From: Bradyrhizobium sp. CCBAU 53421
GTDB taxonomy: Bacteria; Pseudomonadota; Alphaproteobacteria; Rhizobiales; Xanthobacteraceae
Length of the DNA: 64,000 nucleotides
Assembly (NCBI RefSeq): GCF_015291625.1
Contig: NZ_CP030047.1
Span: 7,750,001-7,814,000 of the forward strand
Direction of reading: 5' to 3'
Of this stretch, positions 21,029-30,143 are shown piece after piece (the stretch's first letter is position 1; each line of letters starts with the position of its first letter). The notes under the pieces were generated by a model, which saw nothing but the letters and a program-made list of their open reading frames with translations, was not told where the DNA came from and did not search any database. The position numbers were made by a program, and so were the translations under genes.

Positions 21029-21802
21029 CAGACGATCCTCCAGCTTCCCTCTACGCGAATTCCGATGTGAACCAACCGCGTTCCGTTGGCCATTGAAGGG
21101 CACCTACCTGCGCCTCGCTAACGTCGTTGTCTTGCTTGCGCGTGAACCGGCACGCAAGGAAAGTCCTAAGCCCCGGAGCGCTCCGCTTCGGTCTTCGCCC
21201 TTCTTCACAGAGGCCCCATTTCTGGAGTTTTGATTTGCCGAGAAGATCGAAGATGCCCTCAATCGCGAGTTGCACTTTGGCGAGCGCGTCGGCACTCAAC
21301 TCGCACCAGAGATGGCGATCATGTGCGAAGACCTGCACAACACCCTGGTTGGGCACGCCCCCAATTCCCTTCGGTCATTGTTACTATCTATGGCGAGCGA
21401 AACGGTCGCATGTCGACCGTTTTCGAAGCATACGGAAAGACTTATCCTGCCTCGGGGAAGAAAGTCGTCAAATTTGGCCGGGACGCGCTTACATCAGGCG
21501 AATTTACCAATCCTGACGCAGAACTCCGTCGTCAAAATCGGCCCGACCATGCGCATTCCGACGAAACTGAAGAACCGGTCGATACGACCAGCGCACCGAG
21601 ATCGTAAATCCCGTCGTCGACCGCCGAGCAGCACCGTGGCAGCGGTTGGCAGATGAAGATGGCGTAAACTTCAACTGAACCTTAGAATGCGATTGGCGAC
21701 CAACGCACATCGCCGCGGCCGCCTCGCCATGCTACAGCTCAGCGTGCAGGACGCATTAGATCCCTAGGGGCTCAAGGCTGAGCTTGTCTTAAGCGGCTGC
21801 CT
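21029..21802. other. Spacer without a recognisable gene
   Basis: About 770 bp. Short open frames exist on both strands, for example a minus-strand stretch at 21104-21356, but none has a family signature or a good start. It probably contains the promoter of the 21028 operon. No assignment is made. Confidence 0.4.
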
Positions 21803-21824
21803 GGGGGCGCGGCCATGCGCCCCC
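21803..21824 (-). terminator. Candidate terminator hairpin after the SSADH-like gene
   Basis: An 8-bp perfect stem, GGGGGCGC pairing with GCGCCCCC across a 6-nt loop, lies 16 bp beyond the stop of the gene at 21840. There is no T run, so termination is likely but not certain. Confidence 0.5.
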
Positions 21825-21839
21825 TCCGTTCCATCCCGC

Positions 21840-23222
21840 TTAGCCCAACCCACCAATATGGAAGGTCTTCATTTCGAGGTATTCCTCGATCCCGACGTGT
21901 GCTCCTTCGCGCCCCAAGCCGGATTGCTTGATACCGCTGAATGGCGCCACCTCCGTGGACAACATGCCGGCGTTGAGGCCGACCATACCGGCTTCGAACG
22001 CCTCCGCGACTTGCCACGATCGCTTCAGGTCTCTGGTGTAGAAATAAGCGGCCAGCCCAAAGGGCGTCGCATTTGCGATGGCAATCGCCTCCTCATCGGT
22101 CTCAAAACGGAAGAGAGGGGCGACCGGACCAAATGTCTCTTCGTGCGCTAGCACCATATCGGTGGTCGCCTCGGTCAGTACGTCGGCGACATGGCGGTTG
22201 ATCTTGCTGATCGCCGCCTCGTTGATCATCGGTCCAATGGCCACACCCGGCTCGAGGCCTGGTCCCACCTTCATTCTCTCGACGCGGGCGACAAGCTTGT
22301 TCGCAAAAGCATCATAGACGCCGGCCTGCACGAGGATCCGATTGGCGCAGACACAGGTCTGGCCGCCGTTGCGGAATTTTGATGCGATCGCACCCTCGAC
22401 CGCGAGTTCGAGATCGGCATCGTCAAAGACGATGAAGGGCGCATTTCCGCCGAGTTCGAGGCTGACGCGCTTCACGCTATCAGCGGCGCCGCGCATGAGC
22501 AGCGAGCCGACGCGGGTCGAGCCCGTAAACGAGATCTTGCGCACGGTTTCGTTGGCCATGATCTCTGCGCCGATCTCGGTCGGCAGGCCGGTGAGAATAT
22601 TGATGACGCCTGCGGGAATTCCGGCGCGCTCGGCCAGCACGCCTAAAGCCAGCGCCGAATAGGGCGTGAAATCCGACGGCTTGATCACGACGGTGCACCC
22701 CGCCGCGAGCGCGGGAGCCACCTTGCGTGTGATCATGGCGTTCGGGAAATTGCAGGGCGTGATGATTGCGCACACGCCCACCGGTTCCTTGAGACCAACG
22801 ATGCGCCGGTCCGCCGTTGGCGAGGGGATCGTCCTGCTGCCGATACGCCGGGCTTCTTCCGCGAACCATTTGACGAAGGAGGCACCGTAACGGATCTCGC
22901 TTTTGGACTCCTCCAATGGCTTGCCCTGTTCGAGCGTTAGAATGCGCGCCAGATCGTCCAGATGCGCGATCATGAGCCCATGCCAGGCCTCCAGAAGCGC
23001 GGCGCGCTCGGCATTCGTCTTCGCGCGCCAGGCGGGATAGGCCTTGGCGGCAGCGGCGACCGCCGCGCGCGTCTCGTCCCGCCCCATGTCTGGCACGGTA
23101 CCAAGAACCGCCTGGGTCGCCGGTTCGATCACGTCGATCGTCTTGCCCGAGAGCGCCCCCTTCCATTGGTCACCGATCAAGCCCTGCTGGCGGAAGAGCT
23201 GTTTGTCGCTCAGGTTCTGCAT
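21840..23222 (-). CDS. gabD: Succinate-semialdehyde dehydrogenase-like, with an internal in-frame deletion
   Basis: 460 residues. NAD-binding and catalytic motifs are present: FTGSTRVGSLLM, the Glu in VSLELGGNAPF, and the Cys in RNGGQTCVCANR. C-terminal EETFGPVAPLFRFE and FSGIKQSGLGREG are typical of GabD. The usual stretch of about 25 residues between KINRHVAD and LTEATTDMVL (normally containing the VVAGG region) is missing without loss of frame, which makes the protein shorter than the ~485 of the family. It may be inactive or unstable. Its start is 17 bp after the tartrate dehydrogenase-like gene, so the two are co-transcribed. Confidence 0.82.
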   Translation of the reverse strand: MQNLSDKQLFRQQGLIGDQWKGALSGKTIDVIEPATQAVLGTVPDMGRDETRAAVAAAAKAYPAWRAKTNAERAALLEAWHGLMIAHLDDLARILTLEQGKPLEESKSEIRYGASFVKWFAEEARRIGSRTIPSPTADRRIVGLKEPVGVCAIITPCNFPNAMITRKVAPALAAGCTVVIKPSDFTPYSALALGVLAERAGIPAGVINILTGLPTEIGAEIMANETVRKISFTGSTRVGSLLMRGAADSVKRVSLELGGNAPFIVFDDADLELAVEGAIASKFRNGGQTCVCANRILVQAGVYDAFANKLVARVERMKVGPGLEPGVAIGPMINEAAISKINRHVADVLTEATTDMVLAHEETFGPVAPLFRFETDEEAIAIANATPFGLAAYFYTRDLKRSWQVAEAFEAGMVGLNAGMLSTEVAPFSGIKQSGLGREGAHVGIEEYLEMKTFHIGGLG

Positions 23223-23239
23223 CTATTGTTCCTTGTCGA

Positions 23240-24283
23240 TTATGAGAGACGGGAAAGCACTGCTGCGCTTATCGCTTCGGTGCACTCTTTGCCTGGAACC
23301 GTACCGATGCCGCTGGACGTGGTGGCCTCAATTGCCGCCATGACGCGTGCTGCTGCATCAGCCTCGCCAATATGCTCAAGCATCATCGCCCCCGACCAGA
23401 TCGCTGCGATCGGGTTGGCAATGCCGAGATGGGCGATGTCGGGTGCTGAGCCGTGAACGGGCTCGAACATCGAAGGAGCGCTGCGGTCCGGATTGATGTT
23501 GGCGGAAGCGGCAAAGCCGAGCCCGCCCTGAATAGCGGCGCCGAGATCGGTCAGGATGTCGCCGTAGAGGTTGGAGGCGACGACAACATCGAGGCTCTCC
23601 GGCGCCATAACCATGCGCGCGGCGAGCGCATCCACGTGGTAGCTCGTGCATTCGACATCCGGATAGTCGGCGGCAACCAGTTGTGTCACCTCGTCCCAGA
23701 AGACCATCGAGTATTTCTGAGCATTCGACTTGGTGACCGAGGCAAGCCTTCCGCGTCGCTTGCGCGCCTGGTCGAATCCGAATCGCAAGATTCGCTCCAC
23801 GCCGGCGCGCGTAAACACCGAGGTCTCGACCGCGATCTCGGCGCCGGTGCCCTGATGTACACGTCCGCCGGCACCCGCATATTCTCCTTCGGTGTTCTCG
23901 CGGACGCAGAGGATATCAAACTTGGTGGCTTTCAGCGGGCCGTTGGCGCCCGGGAGCAGGCGATGCGGCCGGACGTTGGCATACTGTGTAAACCCCTTGC
24001 GGATCGGCAGCAGCAGGCCGTGCAGCGACACGGCATCGGGCACCTCCGCCGGCCAGCCGACTGCGCCAAGCAGAATGGCATCGAACCTCTCGAGCGTCTT
24101 GATGCCGTTGGCGGGCATCATCACGCCCTTTTCCTTGTAGAAGGCGCAGGACCACGGAAATCTCGTGCCGTTGAGCGCAAAGCCGGAATGCTTGGCGGCA
24201 GCATCGAGCACGGCCCATGCGGCTTCCGTCACGCCGCGGCCGATGCCGTCGCCAGGAATGAGTGCGATTGTGTAGTTCTTCAT
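23240..24283 (-). CDS. Tartrate/isopropylmalate dehydrogenase-family decarboxylating dehydrogenase
   Basis: 347 residues from ATG 24283 (MKNYTIALIPGDGIG), preceded by GGAAGG. Beta-decarboxylating dehydrogenase motifs are clear: ILLGAVGWP, RENTEGEYAGAGG, VTKSNAQKYSMVFWDEV, and the metal site SNLYGDILTDLGAAIQG. The short RENTEGEYAG loop and the length favour tartrate dehydrogenase (TtuC-like) over LeuB. It would oxidise tartrate or D-malate with NAD. In an ancestral arrangement it followed the otnK-otnC-racemase operon, a set for four-carbon acid sugars. It is intact. Confidence 0.85.
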   Translation of the reverse strand: MKNYTIALIPGDGIGRGVTEAAWAVLDAAAKHSGFALNGTRFPWSCAFYKEKGVMMPANGIKTLERFDAILLGAVGWPAEVPDAVSLHGLLLPIRKGFTQYANVRPHRLLPGANGPLKATKFDILCVRENTEGEYAGAGGRVHQGTGAEIAVETSVFTRAGVERILRFGFDQARKRRGRLASVTKSNAQKYSMVFWDEVTQLVAADYPDVECTSYHVDALAARMVMAPESLDVVVASNLYGDILTDLGAAIQGGLGFAASANINPDRSAPSMFEPVHGSAPDIAHLGIANPIAAIWSGAMMLEHIGEADAAARVMAAIEATTSSGIGTVPGKECTEAISAAVLSRLS

Positions 24284-24451
24284 CACGACCCTTCCGGGGC
24301 AAACCGTCGATAGCACGACGAGCGTATTGCCTATTTCACGAAAAGCCTGACCAAAGGAGTGCTCTCGACCTCTGCGTTGTACTGCTCAAGAGGACTCTGC
24401 AACCGCCTAGCATGTCGCCCGTGCGACGGAGAGTACCTCTCTGAACTCAAC
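24284..24451. other. Short spacer upstream of the dehydrogenase
   Basis: About 170 bp between the dehydrogenase start and the racemase C-terminal fragment. No gene was recognised. It may contain the promoter that now serves the two-gene unit downstream. Confidence 0.35.
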
Positions 24452-24947
24452 CTAGTCTGGTGTTTCGTACGTGTTCGTTTTCAGAGCACTAGACATGTAC
24501 AGCACCCCAAGTTCCGGGCTGGTAAGTACCGGAACTTGCGTCGCGCCCACCTCGAGCAGTGCATTGGCCATTGATGCTTGAGCGAGCACCACCACGTCGA
24601 CACTGCCGACGACCGAAGCTAGACCTTCACGCACCAAGGCGTCGTGTGCCAGCTTTTCACCGCTCCGCAGCTTGTCGAAGGCGCCCTCGCACAGATGGCT
24701 GGCGATAGAGGCGTGACGCCCTAGCCGGGCGGCATGATGCTTAATCAGCTGTGTCGTGGGCTCCAGCGTGCTAGCAAGCGTCGCGAGCACGGCAATTCGA
24801 TTCCCACGCTCAATTGCCTCGATCGCCATCCCGTCGTCGACACGGAAGAGAGGTACGGGACAGAGCGGCATCGCCATATCCACCGCGGGACCGAGGGAAG
24901 AGCAGGTGACGAGAACCGCCTGTGCCCCCGCATCCACTGTCCTTAGC
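24452..24947 (-). pseudogene. Asp/Glu racemase-family protein, C-terminal two thirds (cut off by inversion)
   Basis: Homology starts at LRTVDAGAQAVLVTCSSLGP, with the first catalytic Cys in VTCSS, and runs to the end (VPVLTSPELGVLYMSS). The missing N-terminal part is found on the opposite strand at 26020-26226. Joining the pieces at the shared GCTA gives QVWSALRTVDAGAQAVL without a frame break, so this was an intact gene before the inversion. Confidence 0.85.
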
Positions 24948-25376
24948 ATCGATGTCGAGAAGGCGATGAGCGGTTCGTTGATCGCCACCGAGCTGGTCGA
25001 CTTTGTGCGCGCCAATCAGGGTAGGGCGCCGCTGGTCTATTCTTCCTCGCGTCCGGAGCAGGTCACGGCTCTGCAGGAGAAGTACAGCCGGGAAGCGGTC
25101 GCGCGCAAACTCGACAGCCTCTTTGCCGACGCGGCCAAGCGCCTCTTCGATGCTGGAGTGCGCCGCATCGTGGTCGGAGGCGGCGAGACATCGGGTGCGG
25201 TGGTTTCGGCACTCGGCGTCACCTCGTTCCGCATCGGCCCCGAGATCGATTCGGGCGTGCCCGTGCTCGTCTCTGAGGACGGCGTGAAGCTCGGCATGGC
25301 ACTCAAATCGGGCAATTTCGGCGCAATTGACTTCTTCGAGAAGGCGCTCGATGCGATTTCCGGAGTGTCGGTATGA
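24948..25376 (+). pseudogene. otnK: Four-carbon acid sugar kinase (OtnK/DUF1537 family), C-terminal third
   Basis: The frame carries the nucleotide-binding domain end of DUF1537 kinases: PLVYSSSRPEQV, the GGGETSGAVVSALGV motif, and LKSGNFGAIDFFEKAL at the C-terminus. It ends with ATGA, overlapping the start of otnC. The N-terminal ~60 residues lie inverted at 26226-26407. About 200 residues in between are missing, so a deletion also occurred. OtnK phosphorylates 3-oxo-tetronates. The start is lost; the inversion breakpoint is at 24944-24947. Confidence 0.85.
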
Positions 25377-26001
25377 GCGGGATGGACGAGCGTACCGCGC
25401 GCGAAGCGCTGGTGCGGCTGGGGCGCTCGCTATTCGAAAGAGGCTATGCCGCTGGCTCGGCGGGCAATATCAGCGTGGCGGTTGAAGACGGAATTCTTAT
25501 GACGCCGACGAATTCCTGCCTCGGCTTCCTCGAAGCGGAAGTGATCTCCAAGTTCGATCGCACAGGGCGCCACATCTCGGGCGACCAGCCATCGAAGGAA
25601 GTTTTCCTGCATCAGGCCCTCTATGACACACGCCCTGGCACAGGAGCGGTGTTTCATCTGCACTCGACCTATGCCACTGCGCTGTCCTGTCTTCCCGACC
25701 TCGACCCCGAGAACTGCATCGCCCCGCTCACGCCCTATGTGGTGATGCGCGTCGGCCGGGTCAGGTGCGGCCGGGCGATCCGGGGATGGGGGCCATGATC
25801 CGCGAACTCGACGGCGCGTTCGCAGCCATTCTCCTGGCCAATCATGGGCCCGTGGTGACGGCAAAGGACCTCAAGACAGCCATCTATGCGGCCGAGGAGC
25901 TTGAGGAGACGGCCAAGCTGCTCGTGCTGCTCCAGGGTCGTCAGCCGAGCATGCTCACCCCCGCTCAGATCGAAGAACTCAACACAGTCTTTCCAAACTA
26001 G
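25373..26001 (+). pseudogene. otnC: 3-oxo-tetronate 4-phosphate decarboxylase-like class II aldolase (OtnC), deletion and frameshift
   Basis: The class II aldolase fold is recognisable: GYAAGSAGNISVAVEDGILM, the metal-binding FHLHSTYATALS pair, and after a break LLANHGPVVTAKDL with the third His. Near 25765 a short block corresponding to PLVPYF is missing and the frame shifts, from VVMRVGRV to RPGDPGMGAMIREL. The C-terminus is normal to 26001. It starts inside the otnK stop (ATGA). In the tetronate pathway it decarboxylates the OtnK product to dihydroxyacetone phosphate. Confidence 0.85.
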
Positions 26002-26019
26002 AGTAGCACGTCATGGCCA

Positions 26020-26226
26020 TTGCTGTTTTCCGAGCCCCGCCCGCTCGCCCTGATCCACACTGTTCCTGGCCTCATTCCGGTGTTCGAGGAACTCGTCGGC
26101 CGTCATCTGCCCGGCTGGCGTCCATTCAACATGTTGGATGAGAGCTTGCTGCGCAACACGATTCGCGAGGGCTCGCTGTCGCGGCTCACTATGCGGCGGC
26201 TCGCTGGCCAGGTCTGGTCAGCGCTA
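26020..26226 (+). pseudogene. Asp/Glu racemase-family protein, N-terminal part (inverted relative to its C-terminus)
   Basis: LALIHTVPGLIPVFEELVG, MLDESLLRNTIREGSLS and MRRLAGQVWSA are the N-terminal blocks of the same racemase whose remainder is at 24452-24947 on the other strand. Homology ends at GCTA (26223-26226). It lies 18 bp after otnC, keeping the ancestral operon order inside the inverted segment. Confidence 0.82.
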
Positions 26227-26407
26227 GCAGGTATTGACCGGCTCTTCAGCGCGATCACGCAGGCCTCAACGTCAGGCGCCGCATCCGTCCCGGTACGCCG
26301 AGATACTGCATTGTGCGCAGACCGCCTTCAGGTAGGATGCCCTTGGCGATGGTGTTGGCGATATCGCTCGCGCCGGTAAAATCATCGGCGATCACTCCGA
26401 GTAGCAT
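26226..26407 (-). pseudogene. otnK: Four-carbon acid sugar kinase (OtnK/DUF1537 family), N-terminal fragment
   Basis: ATG 26407 follows GGAGGGGG. MLLGVIADDFTGASDIANTI is the DUF1537 N-terminal nucleotide/substrate motif; GGLRTMQYLGVP follows, and after a 1-2 nt frame slip near 26295 come DAAPDVEACVIALKSRSIPA up to the breakpoint. The C-terminal part is at 24948-25376 in the opposite orientation. Confidence 0.85.
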
Positions 26408-26590
26408 GGCGATGTCCCCCTCCAGCAGATCGCGATTTGGGCGCTTTTCTTCATGACCGCTTGACAGGGACGGCGAAGTAACCGTCGCGGCCAAGAAAAT
26501 GATGGCGGGAGACCGGCGATGAACGAGGCGATCAGCGTATATTTCTGACGATCCGACGCAGCGACGCTATCGAGCACACCAATGAGATCT

Positions 26591-27988
26591 TCAGACCTTT
26601 GATTCTTTCGCGAGCTCGTCCATTACCTGCTTAGTCGCTCGATAGGCGAGATCGACAATCTCATCTATCTCATGCTCGGATACGACGAGGGGCGGAGCAA
26701 AACCAAGAATGTCTCCATGGGGCATTGCTCGTGCAATAAGCCCCCGATCACGAGCAGCCTTCGAAATGCGGGCGCCCACCTTGAGCTCCGGATCAAATCG
26801 CCGCTTCGTCTGGCGATCGGCAACAAACTCCACGGCCCCCAATAACCCGACACCCCTCACTTCACCGACGATCTCTAACTGTGCAAACCGTTCCCTCAAT
26901 CGTTTAAGGAAATGCGACCCGACGATCCGCGCGCGATCGCTCAGCCGCTCCTTCTCGACTATATCGAGGACTGCATTGGCAGCGGCAGCCGCGATCGGAT
27001 GGCCTGAATATGTATATCCATGCGAAAAAGCTCCGACTCGATCCGCAGCTTCCTCCATCACCGCGTAGACCCTCTCACCAACGATGGCCCCTGAGAGCGG
27101 CACATACCCTGACGTCAGGCCCTTTGCGACCGTCACCAAGTCCGGCTCCATCCCGTATAGCGTGCTACCGAAGTCCGCGCCGGTTCGACCGAATCCGCAA
27201 ATCACTTCGTCGGCGATCAGAAGGACATCGTATCGACTGAGCACGGCCTGAATCTCACGCCAATAGCCGGTAGGCGGGGGTGTAATTCCCCCCGTGCCCA
27301 GCACCGGCTCAGCAATAAAGGCGCCGATTGTTTCCGGCCCCTCCCGTACGATCAATGCTTCAAGCTCGGCTGCACGGCGACGAGAAAAGGACTCTTCCGT
27401 CTCGCCTGGCTCGGCGCCCCAATAGTAGTGCGGCGCGCCCGTGTGCAAAATGCCCGGAAAGGGGAGGTCCATGTGATCGTGGTAGAAGGACATTCCGGTC
27501 ATCGAACCGGAGATTACTGAACAGCCATGGTACCCTCGCTCGCGCGAGATGATTTTCTTCTTCTTAGGCCGGCCACGTAGATTGTTATAATACCAAACGA
27601 GCTTAGCTTGCGTTTCGTTGGCATCCGATCCGGACAAACCGAAGAACACTTTGCTCGGCTTACCAGGCGCCATTCGCACGAGACGGTCCGCCAGCGTAGC
27701 CAGCTCTTCGGTCGTGTGCGCCGCGTATGTGTGATAGTATGCAAGACTATAGGCCTGCCGCGCAATGGCCTCAGCCACTTCCGTCCGACCGTATCCAATA
27801 TTCACACAGTAGAGGCCAGCAAACCCGTCGATGTAACTACGCCCTTGCGCATCCGTTATGCGGACGCCTTTTCCTCCAGCGACGATCGTAGGTTCACCAG
27901 CCGTACCATTGGCGAATTCCCTGAGTTGGGTGAAGGGATGCAGAACACTCGAGCGATCTTTTTCAGCGATGGTTTTGACATCATTCAT
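26591..27988 (-). CDS. Class III (omega) aminotransferase
   Basis: 465 residues, full length for the family. PLP-binding features are FGLSGSDANETQAKLVWYYN, the cofactor Asp in LLIADEVICGFGRTG and the Schiff-base Lys in LVTVAKGLTSGYVPLSG. It transfers amino groups from omega-amino compounds (beta-alanine, GABA, putrescine-type) to pyruvate or 2-oxoglutarate in the cytosol. It begins 10 bp after the SSADH-like gene, so the pair can turn an omega-amino acid into a dicarboxylate: transamination to the semialdehyde, then oxidation. The divergent Lrp gene is the likely regulator. The ORF is intact. Confidence 0.9.
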   Translation of the reverse strand: MNDVKTIAEKDRSSVLHPFTQLREFANGTAGEPTIVAGGKGVRITDAQGRSYIDGFAGLYCVNIGYGRTEVAEAIARQAYSLAYYHTYAAHTTEELATLADRLVRMAPGKPSKVFFGLSGSDANETQAKLVWYYNNLRGRPKKKKIISRERGYHGCSVISGSMTGMSFYHDHMDLPFPGILHTGAPHYYWGAEPGETEESFSRRRAAELEALIVREGPETIGAFIAEPVLGTGGITPPPTGYWREIQAVLSRYDVLLIADEVICGFGRTGADFGSTLYGMEPDLVTVAKGLTSGYVPLSGAIVGERVYAVMEEAADRVGAFSHGYTYSGHPIAAAAANAVLDIVEKERLSDRARIVGSHFLKRLRERFAQLEIVGEVRGVGLLGAVEFVADRQTKRRFDPELKVGARISKAARDRGLIARAMPHGDILGFAPPLVVSEHEIDEIVDLAYRATKQVMDELAKESKV

Positions 27989-27998
27989 AGCGCTTCTC

Positions 27999-29525
27999 CT
28001 AATCCGCCAGATCGCCGAAGCAGACGTACTTCAGTTCCATGTATTCCGCTAAACCGTGCCGCGACCCTTCGCGACCAAGCCCAGACTGCTTCCATCCACC
28101 GAACGGAATGGGCGCGCCCGTGAACGACGCCGTATTGATGCCAACCATGCCGCACTCGATTTGCTCAGAAAGTCGCAGCGCTCGTCGCAAGCTGTCTGTG
28201 TAGACGTAGCCTGCAAGCCCCATTTCGCTCGCATTAGCTCGTGCAACGACTTCTTCTTCAGATTCGAATGGCAACACAGCAGCTACCGGCCCAAATGTTT
28301 CCTCATGGGCGATGAGCATGTCTTCGCTGACGTCACTTAACAGCGTTGGAACAACAAAGCTAGGACCTAAACTGTCGCCTTGATTGGCGGAAATAGCCCG
28401 CGCTCCCTTTGCCACAGCATCATCGATTTGCGCCCTGCACTTGCTGGCAACCGACAACTTTGTCATCGGCCCGATGTTTGTCGCCAAGTCCAAGCCATGC
28501 CCGACCTTGAGCTGGGCCATTGCCGCGGCAAACGATTCAACGAAGGCATCATAGATGCGCCTCTGTACGTAGATGCGGTTGGCGGCCAGACAGTCCTGGC
28601 CGGACGTAGCAAATTTTGCAGCCATCGCCCCTTTGACAGCCTTGTCGAGATCGACATCGTCAAAGACAACAAATGGGGCATGCCCCCCAAGCTCGAGCGA
28701 GACCTTCTTTACTGTGGTCGCCGCCCCCTCCAGAAGCAGACGACCAACTTGAGTCGAACCCGTGAACGAAAGAGCCCGTATCCTTTGATCGCTCAACAGA
28801 GGCGTCGAAAGCTCGATCGGATCACCGACCAACACCTGAAATACGCCGCGCGGGACGCCCGCCTCCTCAGCCAGCCTGGCAACCGCAAGAGCAGAGAGCG
28901 GAGTCTCGGGAGCGGGCTTCACGATGATCGGACAGCCCGCAGCCAGAGCGGCTCCAGCCTTTCGCGTAATCATGGCGACAGGAAAATTCCACGGCGTGAT
29001 CGCCGCCGCAACACCAATTGGCTGCATTCGCACCTGAAGCAGACTACGAGACTTGTGGCTGGGGAACGTCTCCCCGTACGCGCGCTCCCCTTCCGCAGCA
29101 AACCACTCGAGAAATCCTGCACCATACGCAATTTCGGAGCGTGCCTCCGCCAACGGCTTGCCCTGCTCGCTCGTCACCAAGATCGCAAGCTCCTCCGAAT
29201 GGGCAAGCATCAATGACGCCCAAGACCTAAGGATCGCGCCGCGTCTTGCGGGCAAGAGCTCTCGCCAAGCAGAAAAAGATCGCTCAGCTGCCGCGACTGC
29301 CAGATTCATATCTGCGGCATTACAACGAGCAACGTCCGCAATTTCTTCCCCTGTAGCGGGATCGATCACACCATCTCGTTGCTCGCCCGCAACCCAGCGA
29401 CCGTCTATGAGCACCCCACCCGCGATGAAATCGCGACGACTTAGCCTATGCAGATGACTCCTGGCGAGACCGAGCAAATGCGGACTTGCATGTCGAAAAA
29501 TTCCAGAAGCCACTGAGAGTCCCAC
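27999..29525 (-). CDS. gabD: NAD(P)-dependent succinate-semialdehyde dehydrogenase-like
   Basis: About 508 residues from GTG 29525; GTG 29513 or TTG 29477 are also possible, because the conserved part starts at VLIDGRWVAG. The frame is open further up to 29711, but that would run into the divergent lrp gene. Motifs: ITPWNFPVAMITRKAG, FTGSTQVGRLLLEGA, the Glu in VSLELGGHAPFV, the Cys in TSGQDCLAANRIYV, and GGWKQSGLGREGSRHG. Unlike the copy at 21840 no internal deletion is seen. It would oxidise the semialdehyde made by the aminotransferase encoded 10 bp downstream. Confidence 0.88.
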   Translation of the reverse strand: MGLSVASGIFRHASPHLLGLARSHLHRLSRRDFIAGGVLIDGRWVAGEQRDGVIDPATGEEIADVARCNAADMNLAVAAAERSFSAWRELLPARRGAILRSWASLMLAHSEELAILVTSEQGKPLAEARSEIAYGAGFLEWFAAEGERAYGETFPSHKSRSLLQVRMQPIGVAAAITPWNFPVAMITRKAGAALAAGCPIIVKPAPETPLSALAVARLAEEAGVPRGVFQVLVGDPIELSTPLLSDQRIRALSFTGSTQVGRLLLEGAATTVKKVSLELGGHAPFVVFDDVDLDKAVKGAMAAKFATSGQDCLAANRIYVQRRIYDAFVESFAAAMAQLKVGHGLDLATNIGPMTKLSVASKCRAQIDDAVAKGARAISANQGDSLGPSFVVPTLLSDVSEDMLIAHEETFGPVAAVLPFESEEEVVARANASEMGLAGYVYTDSLRRALRLSEQIECGMVGINTASFTGAPIPFGGWKQSGLGREGSRHGLAEYMELKYVCFGDLAD

Positions 29526-29666
29526 GCGGTCATTTGTTGAAATCGGGTAGGCATTCAGGATACGTTCGGCCTGAAGCTGATTTACGTCGCATTTCCTACC
29601 GGCTGAACGATTTCCTGCACCGCGGACGGATTTCGTGACGAAATTCACCCTCGACCGGAGCCCATT

Positions 29667-30143
29667 ATGCAATACGACCGAATAGATGCCCGCATTCTTG
29701 AGATCGTGCAAAAGAACAATCGTCTAACTTCCGAGTCCATCGGTGAAATAGCCGGGCTCTCTCCTACCGCGTGTCAACGAAGACTGAAGAGACTCCGTTC
29801 GGAAGGCATCATTGAGGCCGACGTCTCGATCGTTTCGCCGAGGGCGGTAGGAAGGCCAATTCAAATGCTTGTGCTCGTGACGTTGGAGCGCGAGCGTTCA
29901 GACATAATCGACAAGTTCAAGAAGGCCATCAAATCTTCAGTTGAAGTCGTCAATGGATTCTACGTCACCGGCGATGCAGACTTTGTCCTGTATGTCACCG
30001 CGCGCACCATGGAAGATTATGAGCAGTTCACCCGACGATTCTTCTATGAGAACTCGGATATCAAGGGCTTCAAGACAATAGTCATAATGGACCGCGTCAA
30101 AGCGAGCTTTGCGATTCCAGTAGAGGTTGCGCGCGAAGATTGA
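29667..30143 (+). CDS. Lrp/AsnC-family transcriptional regulator
   Basis: 158 residues. The N-terminal helix-turn-helix is DARILEIVQKNNRLTSESIG with GLSPTACQRRLKRLRSEGII as the recognition part. The C-terminal RAM domain is present (VGRPIQMLVLVTLE, VNGFYVTGDADFVLYVTA). It is divergent from the SSADH-aminotransferase pair across roughly 140 bp, the standard layout for an Lrp protein controlling a neighbouring amino-acid catabolic operon in response to its substrate. It is intact. Confidence 0.9.
   Translation: MQYDRIDARILEIVQKNNRLTSESIGEIAGLSPTACQRRLKRLRSEGIIEADVSIVSPRAVGRPIQMLVLVTLERERSDIIDKFKKAIKSSVEVVNGFYVTGDADFVLYVTARTMEDYEQFTRRFFYENSDIKGFKTIVIMDRVKASFAIPVEVARED

Noticed and set aside
23892-24313. 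Open frames overlapping the tartrate dehydrogenase-like gene on either strand
   Set aside because: Shadows of a gene with a full set of family motifs.
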